Assembly: GCA_964482435.1 (NCBI GenBank)
Contig: CAYZXL010000038.1
Span: 1-43,958 of the forward strand
Length of the DNA: 43,958 nt
Source: CAYZXL01 sp964482435
GTDB taxonomy: Bacteria > Auribacterota > JABMQX01
Direction of reading: 5' to 3'
A program made the translations under genes and the position numbers. The notes under the pieces were generated by a model. It did no database searches and was not told where the DNA came from. It worked only from the letters and a program-made list of their open reading frames with translations. Below are positions 25,980 through 35,807 of the stretch, piece by piece (position 1 is the first letter of the stretch; each line of letters begins with the position of its first letter).

Positions 25980-27245
25980 ATGATTGCATTTCGCATAACA
26001 AGAACGGTCAAAGTCGGTTTGAAGAGCCTGATGCTCCATAAGATGCGGTCAGTCCTGACGGCTCTCGGGGTCATTTTTGGCGTCTGCTCGGTGATTGCGA
26101 TGCTGAGCATTGGAGAGGGAGCTGGTTGGGAAGCCCAGCAGCAGATCAAGCTGCTCGGAAGCAATAACATCATCATGAAGAGCGTCAAGCCGCCGGAGGA
26201 GGAGGTCGCCAACGTCGAACGAAGCCGTCTTATCACGTATGGGCTGACGTACAAGGACGCCGAGCGAATTGCCACGACTATCCCGGCGGTCGAGGTAGTC
26301 GTGCCCATGAAAAGAATGGACAAGGATGTTTACTTCGGAGCGAGCCGGGTCAGCACTCAGGTCGTTGGAACAGTGCCGTGGTATCCCAACATCGCGAATT
26401 TTCACGCGGCGCGCGGGCGCTTCCTCAGCTTCACTGACATGGCGAGGAAGAACAACGTCTGCGTCCTCGGAGAAGGAATCGCCAAGAGACTCTTCACCTA
26501 CCGGGACCCTCTCGGAAGGGATGTGAAGGTCGGGCCGGATTATTACCGCGTCGTCGGGATAATGGAACACAGAGCGACTTTGAAGAAGGGGGCGGCGGAG
26601 GATTTGAATCTCGACATTTACGTACCGCTGACCACCGCCCGAGAGAGATACAGCGATCTCAACGTGAAAATAACCTCGGGGACTTTTAATATCGAGGGGG
26701 TAGAGCTTCGGCAGATAACCATCAGAGTGAACGAAACCAAGAACGTCCCGACCGTGGCAAAGATAGTTCGGCAGATCCTCAAGAGGTTTCATAAGAAGGT
26801 TGATTACGAAGTCACAGTGCCGTTAGACCTGTTGAATCAAGCACAAAAGACCAAGAGGATTTTCAGCGTCGTCCTCGGTTCCATAGCCGCCATTTCACTC
26901 CTCGTCGGCGGAATAGGGATTATGAACATCATGCTCGCCAGCGTCACTGAGCGAACCAGAGAAATCGGCATTCGGCGAGCTCTTGGCGCCAAGAGGAAAG
27001 ACATCATCCTTCAGTTCCTGGTCGAGACGGTTGTGCTCTCGGCGGGGGGTGGGACTCTCGGATTGATATTCGGGATGGTCATTCCAGTCCTTGTGAGTCT
27101 TTTTGCGAACATGCGCACAATCATAACCCTTTGGTCTCTCATACTCGCTTTCGGGATTTCAGTGGCGATTGGAGTTATTTTCGGACTTTACCCGGCCTCC
27201 CGCGCCGCCAACATGGACCCCATCGAGGCGCTCCGACACGAGTAG
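25980..27245 (+). CDS. ABC efflux permease (MacB-C/FtsX type)
   Basis: 421 aa. The first membrane helix (VLTALGVIFGVCSVIAMLSIGEGA) is followed by a periplasmic MacB_PCD core (about 50-275). Three C-terminal helices follow. The FtsX hallmark ASVTERTREIGIRRALGA and the closing GLYPASRAANMDPIEALRHE motif are both present, so it is full length. Together with the ATPase, fusion protein and TolC-like gene it completes a MacAB-TolC-like pump that uses periplasmic mechanotransmission rather than transport through the membrane domain. It starts 50 bp after the ATPase. It is the last gene of the rightward block and converges with a leftward gene 235 bp away. No clear terminator is visible between them. 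Confidence 0.93.
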   Translation: MIAFRITRTVKVGLKSLMLHKMRSVLTALGVIFGVCSVIAMLSIGEGAGWEAQQQIKLLGSNNIIMKSVKPPEEEVANVERSRLITYGLTYKDAERIATTIPAVEVVVPMKRMDKDVYFGASRVSTQVVGTVPWYPNIANFHAARGRFLSFTDMARKNNVCVLGEGIAKRLFTYRDPLGRDVKVGPDYYRVVGIMEHRATLKKGAAEDLNLDIYVPLTTARERYSDLNVKITSGTFNIEGVELRQITIRVNETKNVPTVAKIVRQILKRFHKKVDYEVTVPLDLLNQAQKTKRIFSVVLGSIAAISLLVGGIGIMNIMLASVTERTREIGIRRALGAKRKDIILQFLVETVVLSAGGGTLGLIFGMVIPVLVSLFANMRTIITLWSLILAFGISVAIGVIFGLYPASRAANMDPIEALRHE

Positions 27246-27479
27246 CAGGGGCCTGCCTGCCGCCCCGCACCATTCTGTTCAATCCGTTGTTTTGTCCAAA
27301 CTCGCCCCGCACTTCTGTGTCCCGCTCTGCAACTGAATCGGGTAAGTCAGAGGGAGATTTGACGACCTGCGATTGCAGCAAAAATGGCTCGGCGAATCCG
27401 CCGTCGGAGTTGAGCACAACGATTGGAGGGCGCGCTCGCTACCGAGGCATGGTAATAACCGGACGCCTCCGCCAGGTCA

Positions 27480-28436
27480 TTATTCCGAGCTCCATCTGAG
27501 GCGGGCGATTCGGATTCCTTTGAGATTGGGAAGGAGAGCGGCAATGTAGTACTGCCCGTCGTGGAGAATGATTTCCGGGGCTGCCACCGGCAACGTGCAA
27601 ATGAAATGGCGGTCGTCCTCGATGCCGAAGTCCAGCGGGTTTTTGGACCGGTAAACGCTCGTCTGTGCTGCTGGACCGTAGCGTTGAGTCCGGAAAAGGT
27701 AGTAGTAACCCGCGTGATATATCACATGAGGGCATTCGGCCGAGGTCGGACCTGTGCCCGCTCGCCCGCCAAAAGCGACTATTCTGGAATCGCTCCAGTT
27801 TTTAAGGTCGCGGGAAGTTCTGCAAAAGACAGCTCCTTTGCCTTCGGGGAAGGCGGTATAGTAGCAATGCCAGAGGTCTCCGACGCGGATGACCATCGGG
27901 TCGCGGGCGTTGGCGGTGGGTCCTTCCGTGAACATGCCAGAAAGTCCCTTGTCGGTGAGTCGTCGGGTGAAGGTCTTGCCGTCTCTGCCAACAGCAAGGC
28001 AGATGTTAACCCAATCACCGTAGAACATGTGGTACAGGTCACCGATTTTGACGACGTGCGGAGCCTGGAGGCCGCCAGGGGTCTCGCCGAATTTCAGGTC
28101 GGCCTGCATGGCAATTCCCATAGCCTGCCAGTTCTCGTCGGTGAGGCGTTTCCCCTCCCAGCGGTGAAACAGCCTGGTGTTTCCTCCACATCTCGTGCCG
28201 CGGACGCATGACCACAGTTGCCAGGTTCCGTCGGCCGCCTGCCAGACAGAGAAGTCAACCGGCTGCTGTTTCGGGTCGGTCAACCCGGCGAGGTCGGGGT
28301 CCCCGGCGATTGTCCACGAGGGCTCGACAATCTGAGGAACGAGCCGTTTATCTTCTTCCTCGCAGATGGCAGCGTTCAGACCAATCAACAGCAGCAATCC
28401 AGGCAGCTTTATTTGCCTCGATAGGGCGTGTTCCAT
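27480..28436 (-). CDS. Secreted five-bladed beta-propeller, glycoside-hydrolase-like protein
   Basis: 318 aa. ATG 28436 is chosen because GAGGAG lies 4 nt upstream; a TTG 12 bp earlier is part of that site. The signal peptide (first ~21 residues) has core LPGLLLLIGLNAAIC. Repeated blade motifs are seen: DFSVWQAADGTWQLWSCVRG, APHVVKIGDLYHMFYGDW, DPMVIRVGDLWHCYYTAF, ECPHVIYHAGYYYLFRTQRY and APEIILHDGQYYIAAL. Such Asp/Glu-initiated blades are typical of the GH32/43/62/68/130 superfamily. I cannot assign catalytic residues or a family number, so substrate is unknown and loss of activity is possible. It lies 91 bp downstream of the giant LTD/CotH gene on the same strand, with no T-run terminator between, so cotranscription is likely. 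Confidence 0.75.
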   Translation of the reverse strand: MEHALSRQIKLPGLLLLIGLNAAICEEEDKRLVPQIVEPSWTIAGDPDLAGLTDPKQQPVDFSVWQAADGTWQLWSCVRGTRCGGNTRLFHRWEGKRLTDENWQAMGIAMQADLKFGETPGGLQAPHVVKIGDLYHMFYGDWVNICLAVGRDGKTFTRRLTDKGLSGMFTEGPTANARDPMVIRVGDLWHCYYTAFPEGKGAVFCRTSRDLKNWSDSRIVAFGGRAGTGPTSAECPHVIYHAGYYYLFRTQRYGPAAQTSVYRSKNPLDFGIEDDRHFICTLPVAAPEIILHDGQYYIAALLPNLKGIRIARLRWSSE

Positions 28437-28527
28437 TGTTCTCCTCAAAACCGTTGCAGTCCAGCACCACTCCCGCCGACAGTTTGTCCCGAGCGACAGG
28501 TCTAAATGACCGAGGCGCCGCTCGCCG

Positions 28528-31500
28528 TCACTCCGTCGGCAATACTTCTATCCTGTAGTAGGCCCGCTTTTCTCCCGGCGCGATGGAAGTCGTCCACTCT
28601 GTAGTCCCGGTCTGGGGCTGCGCGGCTATGTCTCCTGAGACCGGCACCCAATTGACGAGGTCGTAGGTCTGCCAGACGCGGTAAGTCTTCCCGGGAACCG
28701 AGCTCCACTTCAGGGTGAGTGCACCGGAGGTTACCGCGATCTCCTCAGGGGCAAAGACGGACGATGGGTCGAGCGGGTCTGTCCCAGCAAGATACTCCGC
28801 GTAGTTCACCTGCCCGTCTGCATCGTTGTCTTCGTTGGCATCATTGGTCATGGGATTTAGCCCCGGATGCTCGTTTTCCCACGCGTCGGGCATGCCATCG
28901 TTGTCGTCGTCGGGGTCGTTGATGTCCGACGTGCGGTCCATGTCGTTGTCGGGCGGGACCGACCCGGAATCAAGTGGGTCGCTCTGTCCCTCGGTCACCT
29001 CGTCTCCGTCGGTGTATCCGTCGCCATCGCTGTCGGCGTTGCGCGGGTTTGTCCCATACACGTTCACTTCTGCCCCGTCGGAAACACCGTCATCGTCGCT
29101 GTCCGGGTCGTTCGGGTCGGTGCGATTTCTGTACTCGGCGAGGTTGTTCAACAGGTCACCATCGGGATCGTCCATGGAGTCGTCCACCAGGGGATCCAAG
29201 CCGTGCTTTTCTTCCCAAGCGTCAGGCATGCCGTCGCCGTCTCCGTCGAGAGTGCTCGCATCCCAGCCTGGCGTCCCGCCCGCCGAAGGGCTTCTTTTCC
29301 AGTTAGCAACGTCGTTGCCGTAAGCGGTCAAATCAACCCGCTCGAGCGATGGACCCAGTCCGTCCGCCTGGGTTGGCCATGGAGCCTCGTCGTCGTACTC
29401 GACCTCATCAACGACCACATACAGAACCCCGCCTTCGTCACTGGGAACCGGTTTTTGAAGGCTTACATCCTCACCCGCGTTATCCAGCGCCCCGCTGTAG
29501 ATAAAGATTTCGACGTCTGCGGCCACGTTGTGCTTGGCTCGAAACTCACTCGCCGAAATGGTGTCCCGGACGAGCAACAGGTGACCGCCGGGCGGGACTT
29601 CAACGTATGGGGGCAACGTGAAGCCTATCGCAGGGACCTTCCAGGTGCTGCCGGGATTGTCCGGCTGATAGAGTTGAACCGTCGTGTCGGAGACGTTCGC
29701 CAGCTCGAGAAATTCGTCGTCGGTGTCGAGCGGGTGGTACATGATTTCGCTGATAACCACGGGGCCGACTCTCGGGCCGGGGTTGACGGAATCAAAGCTG
29801 TTGGCCGCCTGCGCAGGGAAGCGTTCCGCACCTGTCGTCGTCAAATAACGACCGAAACTGACCCCCTTCTCCGCTGCCCCGAACGCGAAGCCGTGGCGAT
29901 AACGGAGGTCAGGGGAATGCAGGTAGATGAACCCGCCGCGGGGGCTTAACGTAAATGCAATGCCATAGCAGGCTGGAGCGATGGGATTTTCGCGGGCGAG
30001 GTCATCGTCCTCCAGAATCGTCAGATAGTTCTCGATTATGGTGCCCGGAGGAATCGTGTATTTCTCCGGCTGTCCGGCATCGTCGCTGAGCCACCAGCCG
30101 CCGAGGTCCACTTGTTCTCCCGACGGGTTGTGCAGCTCCACTCTGTTGACATCGGGGAATTCCGTATGCGTCAGAGCCTCATTGACGAGGATTTCGGGGG
30201 TTGTAGGCTCGGCGTCCGCCTCGCCCGGAGAGCCGTAACGATAGGCAGACACGCGCCAGAACTCTCTGGCGCTGAGTTCGCCCGTCGAATCCGGGTCAAC
30301 CGGCACAAGAGAGAAGCCAGCCCCGTCCGCCGCCCAGTACCAGGAGCCATCGTAAGTGAAAGCCAGGTTTGACTTCGACACCCCGTCCTGTAGCTCGATC
30401 GTCTCGCCGCCGTTCTCGAGGCTGCCCTCGTATTCGCCGGCGATGTTCATCTCCTGCCAGTTCGCGTAGCGCTCGCGGAATGCCTCCAGGTTCTTCACGA
30501 CCACTACGAACCCGCCGGGTGCCAGACGAGTCACGGCGCCCGTCGTGAAATCGAAGTTGATACCTTCGGTGAACCTGGCGCCAGCCAGTCCAATTGTCGT
30601 GTTTCCCGTATTCTGCAACTCGATGAACTCAAAATCGTTGGGGTCGGTGAAGCCGCTGCCTGTCTCGTCGCCGAGGACAGGGTTGTACATGATTTCCGTA
30701 ATACGCAGAGCTGAAGGAGCACGAAGAACAAAAATGGCTTCGTTCAGGGCGCTCCATTCGTTGCCATTCAGGGTGCGCGATTTGACGACAATGCTCTCCG
30801 TCAGGACGATGCTGCCGCTAAACAGTTTTGCACCGGGGGAAACGGCGCCGCCGGGCAATCTTGGGTCGGTCCCGTCGGTAGTGTAATAGACGGGATAGGA
30901 AGCAGTGATGCTGAGGAAGTCCCCGGCCGCAAACAGGCCGCCGTGCTGATACCGATTGTTGACCTTGAAGGCAGGCGCGGCAGTGCTCGGATAGAGGCCG
31001 GCACTCCGGTATTGCTGAAGAACTGCACTCAAGCGGTTGAGGAAATAATCGTTGATGAGGCGGGCCTCCTCAACGTCGTAATGGTCGTACTTCGTGTATA
31101 GCTCATACGGGCCGCTGCTCCACGGATGGACGTCTCGTCGGTAATCCCCCCAGCGTGCGGACTCGGCGATAATCGCCAGGTCAATCTGACTTGAAATCAT
31201 CTTCCAGCAGTCTGCGGCGGCTTGAGGAGTCAAGGCACCATCGTTGAAGAAATGCCTGTGCAAGTGGTCGGCATACCGGACGCGAAATTCCGCGTTCTGA
31301 CGGAGTTGCTGATAAAGGCGCGAAGGACAGCCATCGTTGTTGACGCCGAGCACGTTGTCGCTCACGCCCTCCAGGGTACGTTCCGAATCCCAGCAGAAGA
31401 ACTTGAATCCGGCGCCGGGCTCACGTTTTCTGCCAGCATACCAGTTGTGCTGGTCCCAGTCCTGGTTGCCCCCATAGTGGTTAGTGACCATGAAGTCAAT

Positions 31501-34500
31501 CAGGTTGTCCACGTCGAGGTACTGCTGAATGGCCTGGTACTGGGGATTCCCCGCCAGCCCGGCGTTGGCCATGGCGAACATTGCGCCCCACGCGACACTG
31601 TCGCCGTCGCGGACGGAGCCGCTGTTCAGGGTGTCATAATCCTCCTTGTCGCCACCGTAGTAGGCCGCCATGAACGGCGCAGTTGGCCGCTCGGACAGGT
31701 CGTAAACGCCCCAGTACATACCGTTAATGTAGAGGTGGACGTAACGTCCGTGGGAGGCGTGCTGACCCATAGCCAGTTGCGTGTATCTGGCGAACCGGTC
31801 GCGGGCGTACTGTGCGCGGCTGCGTTGATCGCCAGCCCAGTGAACCCAGCTATTGTTGAACCCGGCGCGGAGGACGACCGTGTCGAACTCGTCCACAGCG
31901 TCTTGTCCGAAGAGAGCGAAATCCAGCTTCTTGGCCCCGTAGTCCCCCTTGAAAAGAAGTCGAAAACTATGCTTGGGGCTTTTAACAGGGAGTCGGCTCG
32001 CCCCGCCCTGAATGCGAAGCCCGCAGTCAATCTGAAATTCCTCGACGTTGCCCGGGTCTATCAGCTCGACGGACGCCGCTCGCTCCCATGCCTCGCCGCT
32101 GCCTTCGGGATTCATGTAGATGCCGGTTGCGGAATCGAACAGGTTAGCCTTATCCGTGACTATGGACAACGACGGGATTGCGGTCAACGCATTGTTCATG
32201 AGGGATGCGTATTCGGCAGAATTCACGATTTCCGGGTCCATCTCGTAGTCAGCAGGCTTGGTGCTGCCCTCGTCCTTCCATAAAGATGGATAGCCCGCAG
32301 GGGAGTTGCCTTGCGTTAGAACCTCGTGGAGGAAAATGTAGGTCTGCGTGTCAACGTTGGTCGGAATATAGCCCGGCCTGAAAGCAGCAGCACGAAGGAT
32401 GGTCTGCCCGCTTATCGTAATGGGGCCGGTGTAAACCTCTCCGTGAGTAGCAGTCGGCTCGCTCCCGTCCACCGTATAGTAGATTTCCGCACCTCTGGTT
32501 TCGGTCGTGATTTCGACCTCGAAGGGGGCGCTGAAGAAACCCCGATCAACGCTGAACCTCGTGTCGGCGACCGTGCCCATGGCACCCGGAATGTTTGGCC
32601 TCTCAGGAGTGGGCTTTGTCATGTATCGGGGCGCACCAGGGTCATTCGTGGCGATGAGCTCAGGAAGGAGGAGGAAATCACCGTCGCCGGCGCTGACGTT
32701 CAGCCCATGAATCGCCAGAACGTTGGCGCCTTCTTGCAGAGCGTTGAGGAAGGTGGTGATGTCGAAAACGTGGAACGCAGCCGCTGCATAATCATCACGG
32801 CCGGCGGTCGCCGCGGAATTCCACGTCGGACTCGAAGGTGCGTTGAACTCGGCAACTCTCACGCCGTTCAGGTAGGCCACGAACCCATCGTCGTACTTCA
32901 TCCGCAACTTCAGCCCGGCCACGCTCGGCGAGAGGTCGTCGTCCGTGAATACGAAACGCGTCCAGAGCGACGAATTAACGTTCTGCATGGCATCCGCCAC
33001 ATTCGTCTGGATGGCAGAAGCGAAGGGCGACTCCGCGCCGCTGAAGCCGATGCCCGTGATGGCCGGGAGAGTGTCGCCGGTAAACGGAAGGCTCACGCCG
33101 GGATTTTGCGCGCCTTTTGTATCGGACCACGTCCATTCAAAGTCAGACGCCATGTTGCGGTCGGAACCGCCCGTTCGTTTGAGAGTGGCTCCGAACTCCG
33201 GAGTGTACAGCTTTGCCAGGGCGTTTCGGAGGAATTGCTTCCCGTCGTCGGTGATGCTCGCGAGGACACCGCCAGGCGCCGCAAAGAAAATCCGGTTGGA
33301 ACCAGCGGCGTCTCCGTTATCAAAGTTCTGCGAGACTGCCCAGACGGCTACCGCGATTTGATTGCTATACCATGCCACGGCGTCGCCATTCGCCGTTGAT
33401 GAATCCCCGCTGACCTGATACCCGGGGTCGGGATTGTACATCGTCACGTGCCCGCCAGAAACGTTGACAAAGTGGAGGAGGTCATCGGCGGCATCCACGT
33501 CCCAGGTCGCCCCGCCCGTCGTGGCGTTGCCCTCCAACCATCCCCACCCGTCTGTTCCGACGAGATGAGCGCTGTGCAGAATCAATGGCACGCTCAGCGT
33601 CTTGTTCCACCAGGCGCGGTCCCCAAAGCACGCGCCGCCGCTATCCCGCAAGGAGGCCACAACGAGATTCGCGTCGAGCAAATCGCTCTTGTCGCCGACG
33701 AACTGCCCGGGCGATGTTCCGACCGGTGCCCGCACGCGCCTGCTGAGCAAAGCTGGAATCATCGAAAGGTCGGAGCTGCCAACGGCTGAATTGTGGACCT
33801 GAATCGCTAGGACGTTTCTCCCCTCGCGCAGGAACGTGTTAGGAACCGAGATCGTCACTGACTCAGGAAGGGCGCCCACGCCGTCCGTCGAAACATCGCT
33901 GAACGTGAAAGTGTCCCCCCTCTGGCCCATGTTCTCCCTGCCGACCTCGTCCCCGTTGAGATAGGCTATGAAACCGTCATCGTAAGCAACCTTCAGCACG
34001 ATGCTCTCTATGGAGGCTACGTCTTCAACCTCAAACTCCTTCCGGCAGAACACCGAGACATAATTATCCCTCATGTCGTTGAGGACGGTCGCATCGTCGT
34101 CGTCGCCGTAGCCGATGCCCGTCGGACCGGTAAGCCAGCCCGAGTCATTGAACTCCGGCTGAATCCATCCGTCCACCGGGTCGGAAGGATGCTGCGTCCC
34201 CTTGAAATACCGCCACGGAGTCCCCACATCCACGAGAACATTGATTGTCTCGATGATTGACGAGGGGCCGTAGGTCTCCGCCAGAAAGTCCACGTAATCC
34301 GATTCGTTGGCCGAACCGTCCGTGACGATTACGATGTGCGGATTCTCCGGGGAGGAGGCCGCCACAGCGTCCCCGCGCCATTCGCGGCCGATCCTGATGT
34401 CGTAGAAGCCGTTGACGTTGACATCAAGTGACGCGATCTCCGACGCAGTGTAGCCCCACGAGACGAAGTCCACCACACCGCCTCCGTCGTCCACAATCAT

Positions 34501-35376
34501 TGCCCATCCCGCTCCGCCCTCGTTCCACAGGATGTTGCTGCCCCAGTAGTTGTCGCCGGTTGAGTCCGTCCGATAAAGAATCTGACCAGCAGAGAGAGAG
34601 GGAGGCAAATTCCAGACAGTGCTGAGGGCGTCGTTGATATTGCCGGAGGAAGGGTCGTTGACCGCGACAAACCACCCGGATGTATCAACCGCTCCGCTTG
34701 AGACGTTCTGGACCTCGACCCAGTTCACCGCTCCCGTGCTGACCTCCGTAATCACGACCCGTGCAGCAGGCAGCGTGAACGTGCTCACCCAGCCGGAGTC
34801 ATCGTACTCGGGCGAAGTCCAGTCTGCCCCCTCATCCCCCGCGGTCGGGACGCGGTAACGAACCGCTGCCCCGGACGGGATCAGAACGGTGTCCGAGACG
34901 GCAGCCGCATCGCTGATGCCGTACGATACATCCTTCAACTGCTTTGGAAAAGTCGGATAGAATTCCTGAACTACGGTAGTGGTCGTGCCGCTCTTTCTTA
35001 CAAGAGCGAGGTAGTCGCCATCTCCGAACAACCCGAAGTTGGTGTGAAAGTATCCCTTCTTGTCAACGTAGTTGGTTACTTGCTGGTTGGAAGCGAAAAC
35101 CACCAGATACGCGCCAGACTGAAGCGTAAAATCGGGAAAGGGCCATTTTGTTCGGAGGGCGACTTCGTCTGTCAGATACCAGCCCTTGAGATTCACCGGG
35201 TGGTCGGTCGGATTGTAAATCTCTATCCAATCGGAGTAATTGCCGTCGCCGTCCTGGAACGTTGAGTCGTTAATTGCCATGAACTCGCTAATTACGACAT
35301 CACTGCCGCGTGCGGTGACGGCGGTAAGGCAGGTCAGCAGGGCTGCAAAGGTCGAGATTCTTTGAGCTATCCGCAT
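28528..35376 (-). CDS. Giant secreted lamin-tail/CotH-kinase/TSP3 protein
   Basis: 2282 aa. Start ATG 35376 has AGAGGA upstream and gives signal peptide MRIAQRISTFAALLTCLTAV; 25 further upstream codons look non-coding. Domains: LTD (about 25-130 and 205-330); the first strand of a GATase-like domain (about 347-375); galactose-binding-like domain (about 385-560); remainder of the GATase-like domain (about 570-725); second galactose-binding-like domain (about 780-910); chitobiase-C-like repeat (about 950-1015, YYTVDGSEPT); CotH kinase-like domain (about 1075-1440, including LRAGFNNSWVHW, YINGMYWGVYDLSERP and FCWDSERTLEG); a second chitobiase-C-like repeat (1490-1550); three LTDs (about 1555-1690, 1725-1850, 1870-2010); TSP3 calcium-binding repeats (about 2045-2205); and the window's shared C-terminal module (2210-2282, ending AYYRIEVLPTE). 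CotH proteins in spore coats are atypical protein kinases; activity here is unproven. Confidence 0.9.
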   Translation of the reverse strand: MRIAQRISTFAALLTCLTAVTARGSDVVISEFMAINDSTFQDGDGNYSDWIEIYNPTDHPVNLKGWYLTDEVALRTKWPFPDFTLQSGAYLVVFASNQQVTNYVDKKGYFHTNFGLFGDGDYLALVRKSGTTTTVVQEFYPTFPKQLKDVSYGISDAAAVSDTVLIPSGAAVRYRVPTAGDEGADWTSPEYDDSGWVSTFTLPAARVVITEVSTGAVNWVEVQNVSSGAVDTSGWFVAVNDPSSGNINDALSTVWNLPPSLSAGQILYRTDSTGDNYWGSNILWNEGGAGWAMIVDDGGGVVDFVSWGYTASEIASLDVNVNGFYDIRIGREWRGDAVAASSPENPHIVIVTDGSANESDYVDFLAETYGPSSIIETINVLVDVGTPWRYFKGTQHPSDPVDGWIQPEFNDSGWLTGPTGIGYGDDDDATVLNDMRDNYVSVFCRKEFEVEDVASIESIVLKVAYDDGFIAYLNGDEVGRENMGQRGDTFTFSDVSTDGVGALPESVTISVPNTFLREGRNVLAIQVHNSAVGSSDLSMIPALLSRRVRAPVGTSPGQFVGDKSDLLDANLVVASLRDSGGACFGDRAWWNKTLSVPLILHSAHLVGTDGWGWLEGNATTGGATWDVDAADDLLHFVNVSGGHVTMYNPDPGYQVSGDSSTANGDAVAWYSNQIAVAVWAVSQNFDNGDAAGSNRIFFAAPGGVLASITDDGKQFLRNALAKLYTPEFGATLKRTGGSDRNMASDFEWTWSDTKGAQNPGVSLPFTGDTLPAITGIGFSGAESPFASAIQTNVADAMQNVNSSLWTRFVFTDDDLSPSVAGLKLRMKYDDGFVAYLNGVRVAEFNAPSSPTWNSAATAGRDDYAAAAFHVFDITTFLNALQEGANVLAIHGLNVSAGDGDFLLLPELIATNDPGAPRYMTKPTPERPNIPGAMGTVADTRFSVDRGFFSAPFEVEITTETRGAEIYYTVDGSEPTATHGEVYTGPITISGQTILRAAAFRPGYIPTNVDTQTYIFLHEVLTQGNSPAGYPSLWKDEGSTKPADYEMDPEIVNSAEYASLMNNALTAIPSLSIVTDKANLFDSATGIYMNPEGSGEAWERAASVELIDPGNVEEFQIDCGLRIQGGASRLPVKSPKHSFRLLFKGDYGAKKLDFALFGQDAVDEFDTVVLRAGFNNSWVHWAGDQRSRAQYARDRFARYTQLAMGQHASHGRYVHLYINGMYWGVYDLSERPTAPFMAAYYGGDKEDYDTLNSGSVRDGDSVAWGAMFAMANAGLAGNPQYQAIQQYLDVDNLIDFMVTNHYGGNQDWDQHNWYAGRKREPGAGFKFFCWDSERTLEGVSDNVLGVNNDGCPSRLYQQLRQNAEFRVRYADHLHRHFFNDGALTPQAAADCWKMISSQIDLAIIAESARWGDYRRDVHPWSSGPYELYTKYDHYDVEEARLINDYFLNRLSAVLQQYRSAGLYPSTAAPAFKVNNRYQHGGLFAAGDFLSITASYPVYYTTDGTDPRLPGGAVSPGAKLFSGSIVLTESIVVKSRTLNGNEWSALNEAIFVLRAPSALRITEIMYNPVLGDETGSGFTDPNDFEFIELQNTGNTTIGLAGARFTEGINFDFTTGAVTRLAPGGFVVVVKNLEAFRERYANWQEMNIAGEYEGSLENGGETIELQDGVSKSNLAFTYDGSWYWAADGAGFSLVPVDPDSTGELSAREFWRVSAYRYGSPGEADAEPTTPEILVNEALTHTEFPDVNRVELHNPSGEQVDLGGWWLSDDAGQPEKYTIPPGTIIENYLTILEDDDLARENPIAPACYGIAFTLSPRGGFIYLHSPDLRYRHGFAFGAAEKGVSFGRYLTTTGAERFPAQAANSFDSVNPGPRVGPVVISEIMYHPLDTDDEFLELANVSDTTVQLYQPDNPGSTWKVPAIGFTLPPYVEVPPGGHLLLVRDTISASEFRAKHNVAADVEIFIYSGALDNAGEDVSLQKPVPSDEGGVLYVVVDEVEYDDEAPWPTQADGLGPSLERVDLTAYGNDVANWKRSPSAGGTPGWDASTLDGDGDGMPDAWEEKHGLDPLVDDSMDDPDGDLLNNLAEYRNRTDPNDPDSDDDGVSDGAEVNVYGTNPRNADSDGDGYTDGDEVTEGQSDPLDSGSVPPDNDMDRTSDINDPDDDNDGMPDAWENEHPGLNPMTNDANEDNDADGQVNYAEYLAGTDPLDPSSVFAPEEIAVTSGALTLKWSSVPGKTYRVWQTYDLVNWVPVSGDIAAQPQTGTTEWTTSIAPGEKRAYYRIEVLPTE

Positions 35377-35807
35377 CGGCTTCCTCTCGGTCGGTTGCTC
35401 CCGCGGCTCAATCCCACAAGACGTCGTTGTCCCGTGGGAGCAAGAAGACATGCGCCCGGAATTGCTTCCCCGTCAGCCAAACCCTCTTGAACCTCGCCCC
35501 GACGGTGCAGGACGCGCTGCGCTGTGAGGTCATACGCCAATTTGTGTCCTGCGTTCGAAGAGTGAAAAGCCATTCCTTCCGGCGGCGCAAAGCACAGACG
35601 TTAGACGTTGATTTCCACCGTTTTCCCCAGAGGAGACTATCCAAATGATACCAAAAACGGACGACCAGGGCAACGGCGGCGCGCCGTGGCGCGCGGGTAT
35701 GGCTCTTTGTTAAGCTCGGCCACAGGGATCCTGCGTGGCCCAAGGAAGGAGTTTGGTGGAGCAGCGGCCACTGAACGGGCCGCCGGCCGGCTCCCGGCGG
35801 GCACGAC
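35377..35807. other. Upstream region of the LTD/CotH gene
   Basis: 431 bp. It contains the leftward promoter candidate at 35645-35673, and a perfect inverted repeat GCAGGAC/GTCCTGC (35507-35513 and 35546-35552) in the predicted ~260-nt leader. A strong hairpin CCGCCGG-N7-CCGGCGG (35780-35800) lies a few bases after the stop of the next gene upstream, without a T-run. Open frames on either strand lack ribosome-binding sites and look non-coding. Confidence 0.4.
35645..35673 (-). promoter_or_regulatory. Candidate sigma70-type promoter of the LTD/CotH gene
   Basis: On the minus strand TTGCCC (35668-35673), 17 bp, then TATCAT (35645-35650). The -10 is 5/6 and the -35 is 4/6 to consensus at ideal spacing. 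A start near 35638 gives a leader of about 260 nt. Confidence 0.4.

Noticed and set aside
27246..27479. Open frames on both strands between the permease and the beta-propeller gene, considered as a gene remnant
   Set aside because: Neither strand has a ribosome-binding site, the plus frame merely continues an out-of-frame run through the permease gene, and no family feature is present.
31222..33399. Long plus-strand frames (353 and 357 codons) opposite the LTD/CotH gene
   Set aside because: They mirror the codon structure of a gene with unmistakable domains on the other strand, and lack ribosome sites.
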